The notes: generated by a model not told the origin, from the letters alone. A stretch of 64,000 nucleotides of DNA from Cercophora sp. LCS_1 (GCA_036250225.1 JAPZLL010000011.1:434001-498000); one strand, 5' to 3'; shown: positions 22,956 to 34,048, counted from the stretch's first letter. Program-made: numbers and translations.

Positions 22956-24230
22956 TCAGCTCTTACCCATGGTCCGCAAAACGAACCCCCCGAAAGATAT
23001 GAAAAGGCCGAAGAGCCAGAACCGCAGCCCGGTGCTATGGCCATTCTTGATTCTCCACCTTGACGCCTCTAGAATCTTGACGGCACGGGGGTAGCTCAAG
23101 ACATCGTATTGCTTTACCGCAGCCTCGATGGATGGTGTCTCGACCAAGCACTGGGCGAGATCCCATCCGTCCCTGAGCGCCAAATTGGCGCCATAGCCGG
23201 CAAACGGACTGACAGCGTGATTGCTGTCCCCGATAAAAACGATTCTGGTCCCGGCGTCATGTCGAAACGGCTTCTTGTCTTGAGCAGGGAGACACATGGT
23301 CGTGGCGGGATCCTCTGTAGCGTCCACAATGCGTCGAAACAGCTCCCCGAACGCTTTTCCCCGTTCTCTCGCCTCCTCCAAAAGCAACTGCATCTCCTCT
23401 CCCGTCGCATAACTCCGCTTCTCCCTTCCCTGCTCCTCCAGGAAACTCAACGACCACAGCACATTCTTCTCATCCGACGGAGAATAAAAGCAACAAACCC
23501 CCTCTCCACTGAGCTGCAACCCCCAGTTCGTATTCACGGGCTCCGGAATCCCCTCCTCAAACTTGCCCACTCCCGCCAACTGCACAGCCCCCGCGTAGTC
23601 CAACCCATCCCCCTTTCTCAGTTCCTTCCTAACCTTACTACTCGCTCCATCAGCAACAACCAACAGCCCGCCCACTTCCACCCTCTCTTCCCCCTTCTTT
23701 CCCTCCCCGTCCACACTCCTGACCCTGACCTCCACCCTCCCATCCCCATCCCCCCTCCTCTCCGCCGCCCCAACAACCATGACTCCCCACCTAACCTCCA
23801 CCCCCTCACATCTCCCCACTGCATCAAGCAACACCCTCCTCAAATCCTTCCTCCTCACCCTAACTGCGCCAACAGGCACCCCCTTAACCGGCCTCCCCTT
23901 CACACTCATCCACTCCCTCCAATCCGGCCCCCAAATCTTAAACCTCCCTTGCTCCGAGCCAGCCACCGCACACGCGAGTGTCTCATCCAACAAACCGAGA
24001 TCACGCAGCGCAGCCAGCCCCGAGGCCTCCTCGATGCCCGCGAGAGAGAGGGTGTACCCTTGGCGGCGGAGCGCGGCTGAGGCAGAGGAGGGGGTGTCGC
24101 GCTCGAAGAGGATGATGTGCGGGCGCGGGAGGGAGGAAGGCCAGAGGCGGGAGAGCGAGAGGGCAAAGGAGAGGGAGGAGAGGCCGGCGCCGGAGATGAG
24201 AATTCGGGAGGGAGGGTGTGGGGGTGGCAT
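22956..24230 (-). CDS. FAD-dependent monooxygenase
   Basis: Group-A flavoprotein monooxygenase, 424 aa in a single exon. The ATG at 24230 starts immediately before the dinucleotide-binding fold ILISGAGLSSLSFALSL. Other family marks are a mid-protein VVADGASSKVR (DG motif region) and the second FAD motif IVFIGDSNHAVSPFAGYGAN. A hydrophobic C-terminal segment (LRFWLFGLFISFGGFVL) could anchor it to a membrane. These enzymes hydroxylate aromatic or polyketide substrates with NAD(P)H; no neighbouring synthase is visible, so no pathway is claimed. The coding strand turns from C-rich to G-rich near 23970. Family sure, substrate unknown. Confidence 0.88.
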   Translation of the reverse strand: MPPPHPPSRILISGAGLSSLSFALSLSRLWPSSLPRPHIILFERDTPSSASAALRRQGYTLSLAGIEEASGLAALRDLGLLDETLACAVAGSEQGRFKIWGPDWREWMSVKGRPVKGVPVGAVRVRRKDLRRVLLDAVGRCEGVEVRWGVMVVGAAERRGDGDGRVEVRVRSVDGEGKKGEERVEVGGLLVVADGASSKVRKELRKGDGLDYAGAVQLAGVGKFEEGIPEPVNTNWGLQLSGEGVCCFYSPSDEKNVLWSLSFLEEQGREKRSYATGEEMQLLLEEARERGKAFGELFRRIVDATEDPATTMCLPAQDKKPFRHDAGTRIVFIGDSNHAVSPFAGYGANLALRDGWDLAQCLVETPSIEAAVKQYDVLSYPRAVKILEASRWRIKNGHSTGLRFWLFGLFISFGGFVLRTMGKS

Positions 24231-25612
24231 TTGTGTCCTGGGGTTTTGGGTAATTACTGTACAATGGGATGGAGAGGTGGACTTCTTGTTTCGGTTGTGA
24301 AATAGAGGGCTTATTATATACATGGATATATTTTCCACGAGGGTGAAGGTATCGATCGCGATGTTGTGGGTGTGGTGATGAAGCGGGTGGCTTACGCGTC
24401 TGGTCTCGGGTGCATGGAAAGGGGCGTTTTGGGGTGCGAAGCGATTGGGCATGACGACGGGTTCGGGACATGTGCGAATGCCGAGCTGCGAGAGCCCCCT
24501 CGGTGCCAAAGCCGAATGAATGCCTTCGCCGCGTAGCAGTCATACCATGCGGGTTGCTCTGCTTTGTTGATAGGGCTTTCTGGCAAATATGAGATGAATC
24601 GCACTTACACCCAGTACAATACGGACATTACAATTGGAATTGCTGCCTGGGAGCCATTTCTATGGATTATTCGCTATCTCCCTTCCGTCGAAAGGAAACA
24701 TTGACCGGGGGGACTGGAAACGGGCTTCTGATTGCTGTGTCGCGACCGTGTATAGAATTACCCTAGATCCGGAAAGAATCAGGAAAAGATCAAGATACAT
24801 CAGCCACAGCTCACCCCAGCTCAGGACTACCCACGAAAAGGGAAATTTTCTGTGTCCAGATTCATCGCAGATGACCAGGCTGTTGTTGCGAGTTTGGATC
24901 GGGTTGTAAGCCAAACAGGCCTGCAATACAAGCCGGGAGTTAGAGGGGCCAGAATTGACTGAGACTGAGTGCCTTGCGCTTCGGAATGGGTTCTCCTGCC
25001 GTTTTGGCCGAGTGGCTGATGCTCGGCGCTGATGTAATTACTTGACATGTAAGTAGCAGCATCTCACTTTTTCCCGTCTTTGAGGTCTCTGGTTTTGTCA
25101 GCATCATGGGACAAAAACGCAGCGGGGAAAGGTTGGGCCGCACGGCAGCCTTGACTCAAGCAAGCCATGCCAATTGTTTTCACATGGATTTGTTACTGCA
25201 CTGGGATGATCGTTGTGTTGGAGAATATCCCGGAACTCGGGTGGGTGGGTTTTTTGAGTCTTGGTCGAAGTCAATCGAAGGACGGAAGGTTTCTAGCTTC
25301 GGGTCGAAGAGTTCTCCACTCATAACCGTTTGAGGTTTCACTGGAGGTGTTTGGAGACAGTGGATGCTTTTGGGATTGATCATCCTTCTTGGCGGACCCA
25401 CGCGGCCGGATCATAGATTCATCATTCATCATTCCCTGTAGCAGACGGTGGTATTGCAAACCGGGCGTTGATGACAAATTGCGACGTCACCGGAGGAAGA
25501 TATAAAAACATGGCGAACCTATTCAACACAATCTTCGACACACTAGGCAACAACACCATCTTCTTTGCCCCTGAACACCCCCTGATTCATCCCTGGCTTG
25601 CACAAGACCAAA
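24231..25612. other. intergenic with a TATA box for the next gene
   Basis: About 1.4 kb between divergent genes. A TATAAAAA at 25501 lies 112 bp upstream of the dehydrogenase ATG. Nothing else supported. Confidence 0.5.
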
Positions 25613-26772
25613 ATGGCTGCTCCCAAGTCTCAGAAGCAATGGCTCGTCCGGGGATCCCAAAAGGGCTTCGACGAGCTCGTCCTCCAAGACAGTGGGGTGC
25701 CCGAGGTAGGCGAGAATGAGGTTCTCGTCAAGATGGAGGCGGCCTCGCTCAACTATCGCGATCTCATCATCCCCAAGGTGAGTTTCACACAACACACCGC
25801 GGCTTTCGAGCACGTCTGACATGATTAGGGCATGTACCCATTCCCTGTGGACCTCCCCGTCGTCCCCGGTTCCGATGGCGCCGGTGAGGTGATTGCGACA
25901 GGTTCCAAGGTGACGCAGTGGAAAAAGGGCGACAAGGTGGTCACGCTCTTCAACCAAGCCCACCAGTTTGGTCCCGTGACCACAGCAGCATCCAAGTCTG
26001 GTTTGGGCGGTGTTGTTGACGGGGCACTGCGCCAGTATGGCGGTATGTTCTCTCTCTTCTGCATCATCATCCTCACTCGACGACAACCTCGCTGACAGGC
26101 ACACGCACAGTCTTCAACGAGAACGGCCTCGTTCCCCTGCCCAAAAATCTCAACGCCATCGAGGGCGCAACACTCACCTGCGCCGCTCTCACTAGCTGGA
26201 ACGCCCTCTACGGCCTCAAGCCGCTCCTGCCCGGCCAGACAGTGCTCGTCCAGGGAACAGGCGGTGTCTCGCTCTTTGCCCTGCAATTCGCCAAGGCCGC
26301 GGGTGCCGTTGTCATCGCGACGACATCAAGCAAGGACAAGGTCGAGCGGATGAAGCAGCTGGGCGCCGACCACGTCATCAACTACGTCGAGGATCCCAAC
26401 TGGGGCGAGACGGCGCGCAAGTTGACCACCGACGGCGTTGGAATCGACCACATCATCGAGGTCGGCGGAGCAGGCACCATGACGCAGAGCTTGAAGGCGG
26501 TGCGGTTCGAGGGCGTGATTTCGATCATTGGGTTCCTGGGCGGTGCCGAGCCCAAGGACAGCATCCTGGAGCCGCTCAACAGGGTGTGCACGCTCCGGGG
26601 TGTCTATGTTGGTTCGAGGGCGCAGATGCTGGACATGATTGCGGCGATTGAGGCGAATAACATCAAGCCGGTGGTGGACGGGGAGGTGTTTACGCTCGAG
26701 ACGGCAAAGAAAGCGTACGAGTACATGTGGGCCCAGAAGCACTTTGGCAAGGTGGGCATCAAGATTGAGTAG
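25613..26772 (+). CDS. zinc-independent medium-chain alcohol dehydrogenase
   Basis: NAD(P)-dependent MDR-family oxidoreductase, 346 aa from three exons in phase: 25613-25777, 25829-26042, 26111-26772. The N-terminal GroES-like domain has GENEVLVKMEAASLNYRDL and VVPGSDGAGEVIATG. The Rossmann domain has VLVQGTGGVSLFALQFAKAA and IATTSSKDKVERMKQLGADH. The cysteine-rich structural zinc loop of classical ADHs is absent, which places it with the MDR7-like zinc-independent group. Introns are 51 and 68 bp. Its start is supported by a TATA box 112 bp upstream. Substrate unknown. Confidence 0.9.
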
Positions 26773-26886
26773 ATATGTCATGAAATTTAGAATGAATGCA
26801 ATGGACTCCAACGGGCTCAGGACGTTTAGCGCGATTTGTGAACCGCTTTGGGCTATCTTTCCAATCATGATGGTGTGTGGTGACAT

Positions 26887-26984
26887 GCAGAGACTATGCA
26901 TGTCGGTGTGTCTGCGGATGGAACAACCATCCCAGTTGGGAATGCCGTGCTGGCATGATGCTTGCCGACCAATGTCGTTGATGC
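26887..26984 (+). repeat. dispersed repeat, copy 1 (about 100 bp)
   Basis: Shares a diverged but clear stretch with 35747-35860, including the near-identical words GTTGGGAATG, GTGCTGGCATGA and TTGCCGACCAATGTC in the same order and strand. It ends at the first upstream ATG of the P450 reading frame. Family not recognised; perhaps a solo end of a mobile element. Confidence 0.6.
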
Positions 26985-28711
26985 CCTCGGATATGCACAT
27001 TCTACCGGATGCTCCCGTCCGGCCGTCTCTTAGCAGGGGCCTGGCTGCCTGCATATCAAGAGGGGTTCTCCTCACCTTTTGGCTTTCGGCGTTTGTTCTC
27101 GCTCAATGACACAGTATTGACGCGCGGGATTTGGGCTTGGCCCTTGGGGCAGGGGTAAGTGAACATCAAACAATCTGTACAAACTCTCGCTAAAAACGCT
27201 GACAGATCACCACCTGTCTCATCGTCTTGTCCATCTACCGGTACATCTTCCACCCTCTCCGCAAGTTTCCCGGCCCGTTCATCAACGCCATATCCGGTCT
27301 CCCCGCCACTATTGGTTTACTCAGTGGCCGTCAACACGCCTACATGAAACATCTCCACGACAAATACGGCCCCGTGGTCCGCGTCTCACCCAACGAGCTT
27401 TCCTTCATCTCAGCCTCAGCATGGGACGACATCTACGGCCTGCGCAGCACCGACGAGCCGCTCGAAAAGGATCCCATCTGGGTGAGCGCGATGCGCTCCT
27501 ACCAAGGCGCCCTTCCCATCACCTCAGTCCCACGCGAAATCCACCAACGCCAACGTCGTGCCCTCGCCCATCCCTTCAGCAACACGTCCTGCCTCCAACA
27601 AGAACCGCTCATCCAGTCCCAAATCGCCAAACTCATCACCCGCCTCACCGAGCTCTCTGAATCATCGACCCCAGCCAACATGACAGACTGGTACCTGTTC
27701 ACCACCCTCGACGTAATCGGCGACCTCTGCTTCGGCTCGCCCTTCGGCTGTCTCGACACCGGCCGCGGCACATCCTGGTCCATCGGCCTGATGAACGCCG
27801 TCCGCTGCGCCACCTACGAACAAGCCTCCCGCCGCATCGCAGGCGTCGACACGTGGCTGCAGCGCCAACTCGCCAAGCTGATCCCCAGCGCTTACCAGGC
27901 CGGCAAAATCACCCACTTTCTCGACTCGCGCAGCAAGACTCTCGAGCGTCTGAACAACCCGCAAAACACCCACCGGGATTTCATCTACTACATCCTGCGC
28001 AACAACAACAACCAAGACGCGGACAAACAAAAACAAAAACAAAAACACAACCTCTCCGAAGCAGAAATCATACTCAACTCGGCCGCCTTAATCGCCGCCG
28101 GCTCCGGGACCACCGCGGCAGCCCTCGTGGCAGCGACGTACCTGTTGTTGAGACACCGAGATGTGCATGATCGGTTGACGTCCATCATCCGACAAACGTG
28201 TCCAACAAGAGACGACATCACGCATGCAAAAGTCAAGGATATACCGTTGCTGGATGCAGTCATCAACGAGGCGTTGCGGCTCTACGTCCCCGTCCTCGGC
28301 GGTCTCCTGCGCCAAACGAAAGCATCTGTCACTCATATTGATGGCCATCAAGTCCCGGGTGGGACTACCGTCTCGGTGCACGCATGGAGTGCTACGCGCT
28401 CGGAGCGAAATTGGGAGAGGCCGCCGTACGAGTTCTTGCCGGAGCGGTGGATGGATACGGAGCGGTTCAGCAGGGATCAGAGAGCGGCTAGCCAGCCGTT
28501 CTCGCTGGGGCCGAGGGGGTGTATCGGGCGGAATTCGAGCCTGATTGAGACGAGGTTGGTCTTGTGTCATGTCTTGTGGGGGTTTGAGTTGGAGTTGGAG
28601 GAACAAGAACTTTGGCGGTGGGAGGTCGGTGGGGATTTGAGGTGGCTGAGAGGGTTCTTTGTTTTGGAGAAGCCGGGGTTGGGCGTTAGGCTTACCAAGA
28701 GGGTTTCATGA
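26981..28711 (+). CDS. cytochrome P450 with an unresolved or broken 5' end
   Basis: The body (27206-28711) is an intact microsomal-type P450: the proline hinge FHPLRKFPGPF, I-helix AAGSGTTAAALVA, ExxR in INEALRLYVPV, PERW in YEFLPERWMD, and the heme loop FSLGPRGCIGRN. A 51-bp intron (27155-27205, GTAAGT...ACAG) joins it to an upstream exon encoding LGLALGAG, which completes the membrane anchor. That exon is in frame with an ATG at 26981, but an in-frame TGA at 27107-27109 intervenes and no ATG follows it. Either an unseen splice removes the TGA, or the gene is cut. No secondary-metabolite backbone gene is nearby. The coding strand goes from C-rich to G-rich near 28200. Fold certain, functionality not. 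Confidence 0.8.
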
Positions 28712-28878
28712 GGGGGGAACAAAGATAAGAGGGGGGGGAGGAGAGGAGTTGGAAATGGCGGTTGGGATTTGATGTTTATTTGGCTGAGAGCTAGTTCAAA
28801 CTGATCCATTTTCTTTTCGTCTCCTCCTGCTGCTATTGGTCTCACTAGTGGTGGTGAGCAGCGATGCTGAGTGCTTGT

Positions 28879-29176
28879 TTAGCCGCGCTGGCAGATGAAC
28901 ATGCAGTTGGCGCAGGCAACCGAGCTCATGGAGCATTCGACGCGGCAGACTTTGGCGCAAGTAGCCTTGAGACGATCAGCACGGTGCATTGTACACCACG
29001 GGAACATGTCTTCCAGCGCTATTTTGCTGTAGGGCGTGTCAGCAACTGATTTGGCAATCTGCATGGGGTTGTCAACTTGCACGAGCGTCAATCTCGGGTA
29101 TCGCCTCGGGGTTGGCGGCAGGAGTGGCGATGGCCACGCTGGCAAAGAGAAGGGCGAGAATGTTGATGAACTGCAT
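28879..29176 (-). CDS. small secreted cysteine-rich protein
   Basis: The ATG at 29176 gives a strong signal peptide (MQFINILALLFASVAIATPA) and a short pro-region. The cysteine-rich part lies in another frame and ends at 28879: FPWCTMHRADRLKATCAKVC, then VECSMSS and CANCMFICQRG, with seven cysteines. A short intron must join them. Donors at 29082 (GTGCAAG) or 29076 (GTTGAC) with the acceptor ending at 29019 keep the frame and give 77 or 79 aa; the nearer CTACAG acceptor does not. The splice is thus uncertain, but both halves are convincing. Family not recognised; spacing fits secreted effector or antimicrobial-like peptides, which is only inference. Confidence 0.55.
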
Positions 29177-29813
29177 GGTGTTGGTTTTGGATGGGTCTCG
29201 AGTGAAGAGCGTTGATGTTGTGATTGTGTGTCTGGATGTTGTGATGATGGATCTGCTGTACTGCAAGAATAAAGGTCAGGCCAGGCTTCATATACACGTT
29301 GAAGTGCGGAAGAAGGTTCAGGCGCTACCGTCAACCCTGACTTACCCGGGCTATCGTTCGTGTGGGGAGGAAGGGGTCGCGGAAAGTTGGAACGAGTGAT
29401 ATCCTTGGCGTCTTCGACAGGATTGTTGATTCAACTCCACCGATGCGCCCCTGTGAGCTAAGAGGGAGTAAGTTCTCGTTTTTCCGTTGGCCGGACAAAA
29501 AGGGGTATAAGATGCAGGGCCCCACAGCATCTCAACAGCTCCTTGCATGGACCGACGGGCCCATGATCCGGGCAACATTCTCCTCGTTCTCATTCTTCGC
29601 GGCTTGACGGTTTGACGGTTTGGGGCCGATTCTTCGACTCGCATGGCCAGCCTAGAAGCTTCCGCGAAAGCTGGCGGGATAGGCACGAAGAAGCCATGTG
29701 CCTTGAGCTATGAAATGGGCTGCACGCGAGATCTCGGCGAATGCTACCACAGATAAGAAGGTGCCTATTTAGTAGGTTGTACAATACAATACTCCCAACA
29801 AAGGTTCGGGCCC
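29177..29813. other. intergenic, start of the accessory island
   Basis: No gene supported. It separates the secreted-protein gene from a decayed locus. Confidence 0.4.
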
Positions 29814-30362
29814 TCATTTTGGACCACCCAAGCTTTGAAAACAGATGTACCTTTCCTCTCCAAGGGGATGTTCCTCAAAATTTGCATCAACCCCCAAGTC
29901 ATCCAGCAACACATGGCCGCCGATGTCATGAACACACCCCAACTCGTCTTCTTGTTCCTCGTCCTCTCCCGTTCCTGTAAGAAACGCCGTCCGATGTGTA
30001 AGTAGTTCCGACTCAAAATCACCATCCCCTTTTCCCCGTATCACATGCACTCGATATGCAAATACCACCCCCGGCGCAATCCCATACCCATCCGTTGTTA
30101 TGCGATCCTTTTGGCTGGACGCTCGGGCGCCTATCTCGCCAGGAACGGCAGCAGAAGCGGGTCCCGAGAACTCGGCACCGGCACCAATAGTTCTCCCAAC
30201 CGTGTTTGTGACAGAGAAGGACTCCCTTGCAACCCGTAGCCCTCTGGTTCCAAGTAGGGTTCGGGATCTTCGGTCGGAACCTTCCTCAATAAACTCGTCA
30301 GCTTTCCGGCAACGGATGAATGCCCCTTCAATCCTCAGCTCCACGTGCTCGATTCGGGCTGG
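29814..30362 (-). pseudogene. remnant of an uncharacterised ascomycete gene, 5' end missing
   Basis: An open minus-strand frame with no ATG at its beginning (bounded by TGA near 30365) has natural-looking protein sequence. It includes GYGIAPGVVFAYRVHVIRGK and ESELLTHRTAFLTG, followed by an acidic EDEEQEDELG. The pattern reminds me of small uncharacterised Pezizomycotina proteins, but I cannot name a family. It overlaps the 5' part of the plus-strand C2H2 gene, whose first 80 residues look like antisense of this frame. I read it as a truncated gene joined head-to-head with another fragment. Confidence 0.35.
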
Positions 30363-31155
30363 TCAGGTCGGGTATCCTGAACCCCCGGTCGCAAGTGGGA
30401 ATCACAAATTTGTACAATGTGACTGGTGTTTGGAAACACACGACATATCTGAGCTTCAAGGCGCAAAATGGAAGTATGAAACATCAGCAACATTTTCTTC
30501 GCACAGGATGCCGGGTTTGCTAATCCATACCTGTTGCAGAACCCATATTGAGAGCGATCTTCAGCCATTCGTTTGTCTGTCAGAGAAATGTACTCATTCG
30601 GTCCAACCATTCTCCTCCTCTTCGGGAGAATGGGACAAGCACATGCGATCGGAGCATGGCGAAGATTGGTATCAACATGTGTCCCCTCTCTCCGTGTTGA
30701 TTTGCGCTGTTTGCAACGACACATCCCCGACTTTTGGAAATGCACAGGAACTCGACAAGCATCTAGAAGGCGACCACAGCTTCACAAAGCCTCAACGGGA
30801 GGCTATCATTCAACACAGTCGCATTCGGATCAAAAGGGAAGCTAACATGTGTCCACTTTGTTGCGAGGAGGTCAAGATTTGTGCAGAAGTGAAGACTGAT
30901 GCTCAGGTTAAGACTGATGCAGAGGTTATGACTCGACATATTGCAGGCCATCTACAGTTCTTAACGGGATTGATGGCTAGGTTGATGAAAAACCTACATG
31001 CCGCGGCTGAGACAGGCAGCAACGACTCAACAAGAATATCCCCCAGCCGGGGAGGTTCTGATGTAGGCATGCCTTACTCGGACACGGGAAGCGCGCCTAC
31101 CGTTCCTGGACTGCCTTTGCGGGAGGCGGACGTACAGAGCCTCGTCACACCCTAG
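30100..31155 (+). CDS. C2H2-type zinc-finger protein, possibly 5'-truncated
   Basis: The open frame from the ATG at 30100 contains a 66-bp intron (30474-30539, GTATGA...GCTAATCC...GTTGCAG) whose removal restores WKTHIESDLQPFVCL. This is typical of a fungal multi-finger module often found near signalling genes. Finger-like units are QCDWCLE, WDKHMRSEHGEDW, LICAVCN...LDKHLEGDH, and CPLCCEE...RHIAGHLQFL. The first 80 residues are low in domain features and antisense to the gene remnant 29814-30362, so the true start may be lost. An 18-nt unit is repeated inside the last finger and stretches it. About 329 aa as modelled; role unknown, nucleic-acid binding inferred. Confidence 0.5.
   Translation: MRSFWLDARAPISPGTAAEAGPENSAPAPIVLPTVFVTEKDSLATRSPLVPSRVRDLRSEPSSINSSAFRQRMNAPSILSSTCSIRAGQVGYPEPPVASGNHKFVQCDWCLETHDISELQGAKWKYETSATFSSHRMPGLLIHTCCRTHIESDLQPFVCLSEKCTHSVQPFSSSSGEWDKHMRSEHGEDWYQHVSPLSVLICAVCNDTSPTFGNAQELDKHLEGDHSFTKPQREAIIQHSRIRIKREANMCPLCCEEVKICAEVKTDAQVKTDAEVMTRHIAGHLQFLTGLMARLMKNLHAAAETGSNDSTRISPSRGGSDVGMPYSDTGSAPTVPGLPLREADVQSLVTP
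30883..30936 (+). repeat. 18-nt imperfect tandem repeat inside a zinc finger
   Basis: Three 18-nt units at 30883, 30901 and 30919 encode AEVKTD, AQVKTD and AEVMTR. They expand the linker between the Cys pair and the His pair of the last finger. Confidence 0.75.
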
Positions 31156-32091
31156 AACTGGGAGTCAAGTGAAAACGACGCATTCCAGACATGGCCGTAC
31201 CCGTAGATAGCTAAGCGCGCTACTCCGGAGGCCCGCCCGCCGGACTCGCTCGCGTCGATATAGGTTAACTCGCCCAGTTCTCTACCTATATCATTCGCAC
31301 CTAAAACGTGGCAAGCTTGCGAAATCTGTTGTTTACTAAAAAACGGCGTCCGAAACGAAGGCGAACCAGACTGGGCCGACTACTCGGGCGATGGTGGCAA
31401 TGGGTGGTTGAGTGCCTGAGCTCAATCGCCGAGCCATGTTGCCGATAATCCAGTCGACCACGAAGTTGCGGCCTTCCACTTTCCAGACAGAGATAAGAGC
31501 TTCGGATTTCTCAATTTTATTGTCTTGTAACAATTGGAAGAATTCTTATTAGAATTAGAAGATCAAATGCTGGGCTCATTTGGTTCACCAAGATTCTGGG
31601 GAACCCTAGAGGATTAGTAAGGCGATTAACCGGCTTTCGGCCAGTCAGCTCCGCTGACTAGATCCCTGGCGCTGCCGTACAAATCATCGAGTCTCGGCCT
31701 CAGACGAAAAGCTGGGTCGATGATAAACAGCGAATCCCTGGCGCTATTTCATGATGTCTCGTTATCTCCAGCGATTTATACTTTCCCTGTTACCCTTTTT
31801 TCCACCTCTTCGTTACGCCCTTAAAAATACCCCCAGAAAAATCACGCCGTCCTCTCATGCCACGCCTCCCACTTCTCCCTAAGCACCCCTTCAACATCGC
31901 TTCCTGCTCTACCACACTCCTCCACAACATCATCCACACCCTGAACACCAACTGCTACCTAAATAACCCCTTAATCAGCTACACCGCCAGCTCGAACGGA
32001 ATTTCCGTCTCTACCCGCCCTTTTCGCGCCTAGAAGCAATCATTCCGGCGCAGCAGCGCCACATTCCCTATGAGCGTGTGTAGTTACCTGC
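31156..32091. other. gene-poor stretch with short repeats
   Basis: No gene supported. It contains the 12-nt word ATCCCTGGCGCT twice (31665-31676 and 31734-31745), a hairpin GTCAGC-TCC-GCTGAC at 31646-31660, and a very CpG-rich patch near 31220-31255. Confidence 0.5.
31651..31665 (+). repeat. 15-bp inverted repeat, left copy
   Basis: GCTCCGCTGACTAGA is the reverse complement of the sequence at 34965-34979. The pair flanks a 3.3-kb segment holding the Clr5/C2H2 gene. It could be the decayed terminal repeats of a DNA transposon or MITE, but the match is short. Confidence 0.4.
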
Positions 32092-33676
32092 TCAAACGCG
32101 CTCCCAACCAAGACTCCGGAGCTGCTCTTTCAAGTGATCTGCTAGCGCCGGTGATTTCTCCTCAATGAATGCATAGAGCTCGCAATCTTCCACAGTCGGG
32201 CTGAAGGCTTGATAATACACTGTCAGCGGGTGCTCTAAGATCTGCCTATACAGGTACGGGACATCTGGCTTACCGGATGACGGGATGCTGAGATCGTCTG
32301 GGAACAATGCTTGCCACAGATCATCCCAGGTCGACACCCTCCAGCCCAGCTTCCTGCCGCTTAGCAAATCAGCAACCTGGGCGTCGATCCCGTCTTCTGG
32401 GTCCTCGCTATGTGTTGCTTTTGCTGCAAGCCGATGGATGGGGCGATGGGAGGAAGCGGCTGCAGACTTCACATCCTGACCCTTGAGATGCTGATTCCGT
32501 ATGTGATGCCTAACAAATTTAGTGACACTGCTCTGCGGTTGCGTGCCGAAAATCGCGCCTTACTTGAGCAGTGAGATGTTTTGGAAGCCTTGGGCAGCGC
32601 AACGGTGATGGTTACGGATGTTGAATCTGCGAGGGTTACGCTTCCGAAACGGACAGCTGATTGAGGTGGCCGCTGTGGTGGTATCTTTGTCATGCAGTTT
32701 AGGTGAGCACTCTGCTTGGTGTTTCATGCCGATGAGCGGCTCGGAGCTCTGGGGGGACCCAAGGGCAAGCTCTTCAAGACTCCTAGGATGAATGGAAAAG
32801 CCGCTCTCCGCATCTGGGGCTCTCTGAGGAGACAAGAGAGGTACTATAGAGGTAATAGAAGTTTGAGGCCCATACGCAGCTGTGATCTCAGGACACTGGG
32901 CGGTTGACAGACTTCAGCCCCGCACCAAAAAGAAGAGAATTTTAGCATGACCGGTCACCTGGACGGGGAATCGACACTTTGGCATGTGGGAGAGCTCATA
33001 CCTTGATATAAAACCGTGCTCCATATCGGAAGTGAAGAGATTGAGGTCGCTGGTAGCTGTGAAATCGAACAAACCATCGGCGTAATCGAGCCAACCATCT
33101 TCTTGCAGGGACGATGTAGTTGCTGGAAGGCTGTGCTGAGCTGATGATATGTTCGGAGTAAATGGTTGCCTTGGGAAAGTGACCCCGAACTTGTCAGCTC
33201 TCAACTGGAGGTGCATGTGGTCGAACAGAGTCTCACAGGGGAAGATTAGGGCCAAGAGGCTGGATTTTTGGCGCCGTAGCCGAGTCCGAGTCGGTTAGGG
33301 TGTCATTGTTAGACATCTGGAGGCCATCTGACGAGACTTTGTCCAGTTGTGGTATGACTCCCGGAGAGACGCTCCTCTTGCTCCGCTTGTATTTCCGCAG
33401 CTTCCAAATTGTTCCCAGGCGGTGAACATATTGTCTAGCCCTGCCGACCATTAGTCGTAATGTGGTGAAGGACAGGAGGGTCTGAGGAACTCACGTAGCA
33501 ATGAAGTGGTGGTCTTCTTGCATCTCAGATCTGACTTGCTGGACCGATTTATCCTCACAGATATACTTGTAGGTAATAATGCGCCGATAAGCCTCCCAAT
33601 CATTACTGCTAATCCTCTGGGCAGGGGGCTGCTTTGGTGCTGGCTTCCATTGGTTGGGGGGGCTAGGGGGCTCCAT
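32092..33676 (-). CDS. Clr5-domain protein with C2H2-type finger
   Basis: Five exons in phase: 33676-33495, 33440-33237, 33169-33002, 32911-32564, 32509-32092; 439 aa from the ATG at 33676. Residues about 24-75 form a Clr5 domain (SNDWEAYRRIITYKYICEDK then HHFIATARQYVHRLGTIWKL), the DNA-binding-type module first known from the S. pombe silencing factor Clr5. A finger-like motif CPFRKRNPRRFNIRNHH...HHIRNQH at about 268-310 and a STWDDLWQALFPDDLSIPS segment at about 355-375 follow. The last two are shared with the two zinc-finger paralogues at 50.6-54.3 kb. Introns 54-90 bp; the acceptor at 32912 (GCTGAAG) is weak. It lies in a gene-poor stretch. Likely a regulator; targets unknown. Confidence 0.75.
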
Positions 33677-33876
33677 AAGTGCAGATTCCTCAAGAGCGGG
33701 AAGAACAAAGACGTGAGAGTCAGTTTTGCGTGGCGGAGCGTCTGTGGCGGTGCAACTCGTGGCGGAACATGATAGATGGATGGGGTTTCCGATATTTTAA
33801 TATGGGTAAGGTGTGGGGCTTCTGCCCACCCCACAAGGCCTACAATTCGCTCATTTATTTTGATATGAAAGAACCC

Positions 33877-33964
33877 ACCAATCTGACCAATCCAATACCA
33901 CTTTTCACCGAAAAACGCTCACCAGTCTGACCAATAAACCAACCATTTCCGACCGAAGGCGCTC
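33877..33964 (+). repeat. 44-bp imperfect tandem duplication
   Basis: Units 33877-33920 and 33921-33964 begin ACCAATCTGACCAAT and ACCAGTCTGACCAAT and both end in CGCTC. Most differences are transitions. A weaker third unit may follow. Confidence 0.7.
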
Positions 33965-34048
33965 AACTAACAAACACCCCAGCGAAAATGGTCCTCCCTT
34001 CTCACCGAAACGACTCAGTGCACGGATCGACAAGCAGTTCAAACAAAT

